Source: an uncultured Mycoplasmatota bacterium (lineage in GTDB: Bacteria; Bacillota_I; Bacilli_A; RF39; UBA660). Taken from it: a DNA stretch of 35,948 nucleotides. Both the position numbers and the translations under genes were made by a program. Below the pieces are notes generated by a model. That model saw only the letters and a program-made list of their open reading frames with translations. It searched no databases and was not told the origin of the DNA. Location of the stretch: the NCBI GenBank assembly GCA_946486465.1, contig CAMLTY010000008.1, positions 1 to 35,948 on the forward strand. The letters are read 5' to 3'. Positions 31,772-35,948 of the stretch are shown here, piece by piece. Each line of letters begins with the position of its first letter. The stretch's first letter is position 1.

Positions 31772-32389
31772 ATGCATACATTTAAAGAAATAACTAATAT
31801 TTTAGAAGAAATATATAAGTTAAACGAAATAAATGATATTATTTATATAAATGGAGGGATTGTTCCTTATCTAATAAATAACAAGGCAAAGACAAGAAAT
31901 CATAGCGATATTGATATTTTAGTAAATTTAAAAGATATGGATACTATTAGGAATGTATTAAAAAAATATAATCTTTATAGTGAAAATAAAGACAGTCTTA
32001 AGTTAGCTAATCAAGATTTTGGAATTCATACTAATATTAGATGTATAGATATAGGTTTTTACCCTTTTGTAATAGAAGACAATGGTATAAAAATTAATAC
32101 TTTTAGTATTGATGACAAAACCATATTTAAATCTAGATTTATAGCAGGATTAACTTTTAATGATTTTTATGAAATAATTAGTTTTAAGAATTATAAAATT
32201 AAGATTATTAAAAGAGAATTACTATATATATTGAAAGAAAATTTAACAAGAAACAAAGATAAATTAGATTATGTGGTATTAAAAAAATTAAATATGAATA
32301 AAGAGTGTATAACTAGATTAAGAAAGTTAAATATCTCTAAATATACTAATATAGATGATTTTATTACAGAAAAAGAATCCAAAAACTAG
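31772..32389 (+). CDS. Nucleotidyltransferase-fold protein
   Basis: 205 residues. Residues about 26-52 read INGGIVPYLINNK...NHSDIDILVNL: a Gly pair followed, at usual distance, by the DxD of a minimal nucleotidyltransferase fold (as in antibiotic or MNT-type enzymes). The C-terminal part is helical and Lys-rich. SD AGGAGG overlaps the stop region of the PHP gene, 2 bp spacing between genes. It could modify a nucleotide, tRNA or protein; nothing visible decides. No HEPN partner gene is nearby, so an MNT/HEPN toxin pair is unlikely. Confidence 0.7.
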   Translation: MHTFKEITNILEEIYKLNEINDIIYINGGIVPYLINNKAKTRNHSDIDILVNLKDMDTIRNVLKKYNLYSENKDSLKLANQDFGIHTNIRCIDIGFYPFVIEDNGIKINTFSIDDKTIFKSRFIAGLTFNDFYEIISFKNYKIKIIKRELLYILKENLTRNKDKLDYVVLKKLNMNKECITRLRKLNISKYTNIDDFITEKESKN

Positions 32390-32402
32390 GATTCTCTTTT
32401 CT
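32370..32402. terminator. Bidirectional terminator between the nucleotidyltransferase gene and queA
   Basis: Stem AGAATCC/GGATTCT (32374-32380, 32389-32395) with AAAA before and TCTTTTCTTT after; the plus-strand stop codon lies in it. Confidence 0.75.
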
Positions 32403-32415
32403 TTACTATAGTTAA

Positions 32416-33441
32416 CTACTTTATAAACATTGCATCTCCGAAAGAGAAGAATCTATATTTTTCTTTAACTGCTACATTATAAGCATTTAAGATATTATCT
32501 TTTCCTGCTATTGCAGATACTAACATGATTAAGGTTGATTTAGGTAAATGGAAATTAGTAATAAGTCCATCGATACTCTTAACCTCTTTACCTGGATAAA
32601 TAAAGATATCAGTAAAACCAGAGTCTTCTTTAAACTCTCCAAACTTACCATAAACTGTCTCTAATGTTCTAGTTGAAGTAGTACCAACTGCTATTATTCT
32701 TTTACCATTTTCTCTTGTTTTATTAAGAATATCTGCAACTTCACTACTTAATGAATAAAACTCACTATGCATTTTATGTTTTGTAACATCTTCTACTTTA
32801 ACAGGTCTAAATGTACCAAGTCCTACATGTAAAGTTAGATAAACGATATTTATACCTTTCTCTTTTATTTTTTCAAGTAACTCTTTTGTAAAATGAAGAC
32901 CTGCCGTAGGAGCAGCAGCACTACCTACTTCTTTAGCATACACTGTCTGATATCTATCTTTATCTTCTAGTTTTTCATGAATATATGGTGGTAGTGGCAT
33001 AGTACCAAGTTTATCTAATAGTTCATAGAATATTCCTTCATAACTAGCAGTAAATACTCTTATACCTTCATCTTTAACTTCAGTACATGTTAACTTTAAT
33101 AACCCCTCACCAAAAGATACAACATCACCTACATGAATACGTCTAGCAGGTTTAACTAAAGTCTCCCAAGTATCACCTTCAACATTCTTTAATAATAGAA
33201 CTTCTATAACGGCTTTAGTACTCATCTTTTCACCTATTAATCTAGCAGGTAAGACTTTAGTATCATTTAAAATTAAAGTGTCTCCTTTATTAAGATAATC
33301 TATAATATCATAAAAATGTTTATGTTCAATTTCTCCTGTTTTCTTATCAAGCACCATAAGTCTTGAAGCATCTCTTTGTTTAATTGGTGTTTGAGCGATT
33401 AACTCTTCTGGTAAATCATAATCAAATTCTTCTAACTTCAT
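32416..33441 (-). CDS. queA: S-adenosylmethionine:tRNA ribosyltransferase-isomerase
   Basis: 341 residues, standard length. Makes epoxyqueuosine from preQ1 in tRNA. Visible family blocks: [16 protein letters not shown] at the start, [62 protein letters not shown] and FSFGDAMFI at the end. The SD lies over the ruvB stop, 10 bp gap. Last gene of the yebC-ruvA-ruvB-queA unit. Confidence 0.97.
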   Translation of the reverse strand: MKLEEFDYDLPEELIAQTPIKQRDASRLMVLDKKTGEIEHKHFYDIIDYLNKGDTLILNDTKVLPARLIGEKMSTKAVIEVLLLKNVEGDTWETLVKPARRIHVGDVVSFGEGLLKLTCTEVKDEGIRVFTASYEGIFYELLDKLGTMPLPPYIHEKLEDKDRYQTVYAKEVGSAAAPTAGLHFTKELLEKIKEKGINIVYLTLHVGLGTFRPVKVEDVTKHKMHSEFYSLSSEVADILNKTRENGKRIIAVGTTSTRTLETVYGKFGEFKEDSGFTDIFIYPGKEVKSIDGLITNFHLPKSTLIMLVSAIAGKDNILNAYNVAVKEKYRFFSFGDAMFIK

Positions 33442-33451
33442 AAATATCCCC

Positions 33452-34471
33452 CTATTCTATATCTAGGTTAAATAAACCTCCTTGGTAGTTTATATTAAGC
33501 TCTTTATATGCTTTTTCTGTTACCATTCTACCTCTACTTGTTCTTTTTAAATAGCCTTCTTGTAAAAGATAAGGCTCTATTACATCTTCAATAGTAGATG
33601 TTTCTTCACCAATTGAAGAAGCTAGGGCATCTATTCCCACAGGTCCTCCATTAAAGCGTTCAATAATCGCTCTTAATAGTTGATGGTCAGTCTCATCTAG
33701 TCCACTCTTACCGACTTTTAGTCTCTCTAAAGCTTTTTCCATTACTTCTAAATCAATAGATTCTTTCTTATCTACTAGAGCAAAGTCACGTACTCTTTTA
33801 AAGAGACGGTTAGCAATACGAGGAGTTCCTCTACTTCTTTTAGCAAGTTCAACTGCTGCTTCATCATCTATTGGCATATCTAAGACTCTACTTGTTCTTT
33901 TAATAATTTCTGTTAACTCTTCTGTTGTATAGAATTTTAATTTAGAAATAATACCGAAACGGTCTCTAAGCGGTGCAGATAAATCTCCTGCTCTTGTTGT
34001 CGCTCCAACTAAAGTAAATGGAGGTAGATCTATTTTAATACTACGAGAACTTCCTTCCCCGCCGATTATTATATCTAAAGTAAAGTCTTCCATAGCAGGA
34101 TATAGTATTTCTTCAATATATCTTGGCATTCTATGAATCTCATCTATAAATAAGACATCTCCTGGTTCAAGAGTTGATAGTATCGCTGCTAAATCCCCAC
34201 TTTTTTCAATTGATGGACCACTAGCAGTTTTAATATTAACACCAAGTTCTCTTGCAATAATAAAGGCAAGTGTAGTTTTACCTAGTCCAGGAGGACCATA
34301 TAATAAAACATGGTCTAATACTTCTCCTCTTATCTTACTAGCTTCTATAAAGACTCTAATATTTTCTTTAACTTCACTCTGTCCAATATATTCATCTAGA
34401 ACTTCAGGTCTAATAGTATTATCTACTACACCATCATCTTCTAACTCTTCACTTGTTACAATTCTTTCCAT
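33452..34471 (-). CDS. ruvB: Holliday junction branch migration ATPase RuvB
   Basis: 339 residues. Walker [10 protein letters not shown] (about 63), Walker [11 protein letters not shown] (about 108), sensor region [18 protein letters not shown], and C-terminal winged helix ([13 protein letters not shown]). Hexameric motor acting with RuvA. Separated from ruvA by 8 bp. Confidence 0.98.
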   Translation of the reverse strand: MERIVTSEELEDDGVVDNTIRPEVLDEYIGQSEVKENIRVFIEASKIRGEVLDHVLLYGPPGLGKTTLAFIIARELGVNIKTASGPSIEKSGDLAAILSTLEPGDVLFIDEIHRMPRYIEEILYPAMEDFTLDIIIGGEGSSRSIKIDLPPFTLVGATTRAGDLSAPLRDRFGIISKLKFYTTEELTEIIKRTSRVLDMPIDDEAAVELAKRSRGTPRIANRLFKRVRDFALVDKKESIDLEVMEKALERLKVGKSGLDETDHQLLRAIIERFNGGPVGIDALASSIGEETSTIEDVIEPYLLQEGYLKRTSRGRMVTEKAYKELNINYQGGLFNLDIE

Positions 34472-34479
34472 TTAAACAC

Positions 34480-35040
34480 CTACTTCAATAATAATTTTAA
34501 GGCTTCTTTTATTTGGTCTTCTATACTTAAAGAATTATCTACTTTCAAGATTATACTCTTAATCTCTTTATCTTTATAACCAAGTCCAAGTAAAGCTTCT
34601 CTTAACTCTTCACTTGTATCTTTAACAATTTCATCACCAGTAGTTAAGTCATCAAGTTTTCCTTTTAAATCAAGTATCATTTGTTTAGCAAGTTTCTCAC
34701 CTATCTTAGGGAACTTCTTTAGATAAAGAATATTTTCTCTATTAATCGCATCACTAATACCATTAATAGAACCAGTGGCAATTATTGGTAGAGCCATCTT
34801 AGGTCCAAGACCCTTAACACCAATTAGTTTTAAAAATAGTTCTTTTTCTTCTTTAGTTTTAAAACCAAAGATACTATGTTCATCTTCTTTAATTTGTTGA
34901 TATAAATAGACTTTATAGTCATTTCCTTCTTCGAAAGCGAAAGGATTAGGTGTATTAATAAGATAGCCTATACCATTGTTTTCTAACACTATAGCATTAG
35001 ACATGATTTCTGTTACTTTTCCTATAATATAACTATACAC
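34480..35040 (-). CDS. ruvA: Holliday junction-binding protein RuvA
   Basis: 186 residues, short but in range. N-terminal OB domain (MYSYIIGKVTEI), two helix-hairpin-helix motifs (GVKGLGPKMALPI, FPKIGEKLAKQMIL) and a C-terminal three-helix RuvB-binding domain. Start codon GTG at 35040 behind an AGGAGG SD that is part of the preceding membrane-protein gene; the two overlap by 19 bp, suggesting coupling. Confidence 0.96.
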   Translation of the reverse strand: MYSYIIGKVTEIMSNAIVLENNGIGYLINTPNPFAFEEGNDYKVYLYQQIKEDEHSIFGFKTKEEKELFLKLIGVKGLGPKMALPIIATGSINGISDAINRENILYLKKFPKIGEKLAKQMILDLKGKLDDLTTGDEIVKDTSEELREALLGLGYKDKEIKSIILKVDNSLSIEDQIKEALKLLLK

Positions 35041-35399
35041 TTTTTTTTCCTCCTATCTTTAATAATCAATACTATACTTAATACAACATTAAGAGGAATA
35101 AAGATATTAAATGAATTCATTAAAAGAAGGCCTGCTATAGTAAATATTTCTATCAAACATATAACATATAATAATGTATTTTTCTTTTCTTTATCTTGAA
35201 TCCTATCATTAAGAAATATAAGAATTATAAATAAAACTGTAATTACCATCTTAATAATATTAAATATATTTATAAACTCATCAGTGTATTGATAATCTTC
35301 AATAAAAGCATTTATTCTAATATTACCAGTCTGAATTAGAAATAAAACTGTAGAAAGCAAATTTAATATTATATTAGCAATATATACTGTTAATTTCAT
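35022..35399 (-). CDS. Small multi-helix membrane protein, unknown
   Basis: 125 residues, four hydrophobic stretches (about 3-22, 44-64, 74-93, 96-114) and a basic C-terminus (DRRKKKC). Fits exactly between yebC (TAA one base upstream of its ATG) and ruvA (19-bp overlap), so it is translated in the same operon. Family not recognised; such small membrane genes often vary at this position. Confidence 0.75.
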   Translation of the reverse strand: MKLTVYIANIILNLLSTVLFLIQTGNIRINAFIEDYQYTDEFINIFNIIKMVITVLFIILIFLNDRIQDKEKKNTLLYVICLIEIFTIAGLLLMNSFNIFIPLNVVLSIVLIIKDRRKKKCIVIL

Positions 35400-35400
35400 C

Positions 35401-35948
35401 TTAATCCTCTTTCATATTATGATGAACATCCTGTACATCATCTATATCTTCTAAAGCCTCTATTAGATTATATACTTTTTCTTTAGTTTCATCATCAAGT
35501 TCTACTTCATTATTTGGAACAAAAGTAACTTCGCTAGTTAAGAATTCTGCTACACCGATATTAGCAAGGGCATCTGTTACAGCGATAAACTTATCACTAG
35601 GTGTTGTGATTAAGTATGTATCACCATTATTTTCCATATCTAAAGCTCCTGCATCTAAAGCTGTTAACATTACTTCATCTTCATCATAATCACTTGGAAT
35701 TACAATAATACCCTTACGTTCAAAAATATAACTAACAGAACCATCAGTACCTAAATTACCACCACGTTTAGAAAAAGTACTACGTACAGCTGAAGCTGTT
35801 CTATTACGATTATCAGTAAGGCAATCTACCATGATAGCAACGCCACCTGGTCCATATCCTTCATATCTTATACTCTCATAATTTTCTCCATTACCTGCTC
35901 CTTTAGCTTTATCAATAGCTTTTTGGATATTATCTTTAGGCATATTAG
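35401..35948 (-). CDS. yebC: YebC/PmpR-family protein (N-terminus beyond window)
   Basis: Partial: 182 codons run to the window edge, and the visible Met (MPKDNIQKAIDKAKG) is internal; whole family members are about 240 residues, so about 60 N-terminal residues are missing. Visible blocks: YEGYGPGGVAIMVDCLTDN, RTASAVRSTFSKRGGNLG, and the acidic C-terminal domain. YebC proteins act as DNA-binding regulators or as factors that help ribosomes through proline runs; which applies here is not decided by sequence. It heads the ruv unit. Confidence 0.95.
   Translation of the reverse strand, partial: NMPKDNIQKAIDKAKGAGNGENYESIRYEGYGPGGVAIMVDCLTDNRNRTASAVRSTFSKRGGNLGTDGSVSYIFERKGIIVIPSDYDEDEVMLTALDAGALDMENNGDTYLITTPSDKFIAVTDALANIGVAEFLTSEVTFVPNNEVELDDETKEKVYNLIEALEDIDDVQDVHHNMKED

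Noticed and set aside
31772-32389. MNT/HEPN toxin-antitoxin pair
   Set aside because: The nucleotidyltransferase is longer than typical MNT, and the partner is a PHP phosphoesterase with no HEPN motif.

Overview
The window is AT-rich DNA of a low-G+C Gram-positive-type bacterium. The gene set (RpoD next to DnaG and TrmK, RuvA-RuvB-QueA-YebC, an L33 with two CxxC pairs, SipW-type surface proteins, an archaeal-type AspRS) suggests an uncultured Bacillota lineage, perhaps a gut RF39/Mollicutes-relative; that placement is inference. Translation uses the standard bacterial code: trpS ends in TGA and the Trp codons checked are TGG. Starts are often GTG or TTG behind strong Shine-Dalgarno (SD) sites.

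Layout. 1-3.5 kb: a large surface protein, trpS and a type IV prepilin-like protein. 3.6-7.5 kb: a small membrane protein, then the dnaG-rpoD-trmK operon. 7.5-9.2 kb: two adjacent type III (RNA-antitoxin) toxin-antitoxin loci on the minus strand, one CptIN-like and one ToxIN-like. Each has tandem antitoxin repeats, a terminator hairpin and then the toxin gene, and both are driven by nearly identical 70-bp promoter blocks. 9.2-10.5 kb: two unrecognised genes. 10.6-14.1 kb: hisS, an unknown gene and aspS, all overlapping. 14.2-15 kb: a protein kinase-like gene. 15.2-17.3 kb: a transporter pseudogene interrupted by a tnpB-only IS200/IS605-type element with a probable omega RNA. 17.3-22 kb: three large unknown or cell-envelope genes. 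22-25.8 kb: an Smr protein and a PfkB kinase whose 5' leader is split by a group II intron with its own reverse transcriptase/maturase. 25.9-28.6 kb: a membrane protein and a second large surface protein related to the first; upstream of it lies a 15-codon leader ORF containing nine consecutive G. 28.6-30.8 kb: efp, rpmG and tig. 31-32.4 kb: a PHP phosphoesterase plus nucleotidyltransferase-fold pair with its own strong promoter. 32.4 kb to the end: yebC (cut by the window edge), a membrane protein, ruvA, ruvB and queA.

How the parts work together. Most of the window is information-processing housekeeping (tRNA charging, sigma factor, primase, Holliday-junction resolution, tRNA modification, translation factors). 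Between these genes lie surface-exposed proteins and selfish or defence elements. The most interesting parts are the paired type III toxin-antitoxin modules with duplicated promoters, the two surface-protein paralogs with a divergent C-terminal segment inside near-identical flanks (one copy locally GC-rich with C/T-ending codons), the poly-G leader ORF, and the intron sitting between a likely ribosome-binding site and the pfkB start codon.
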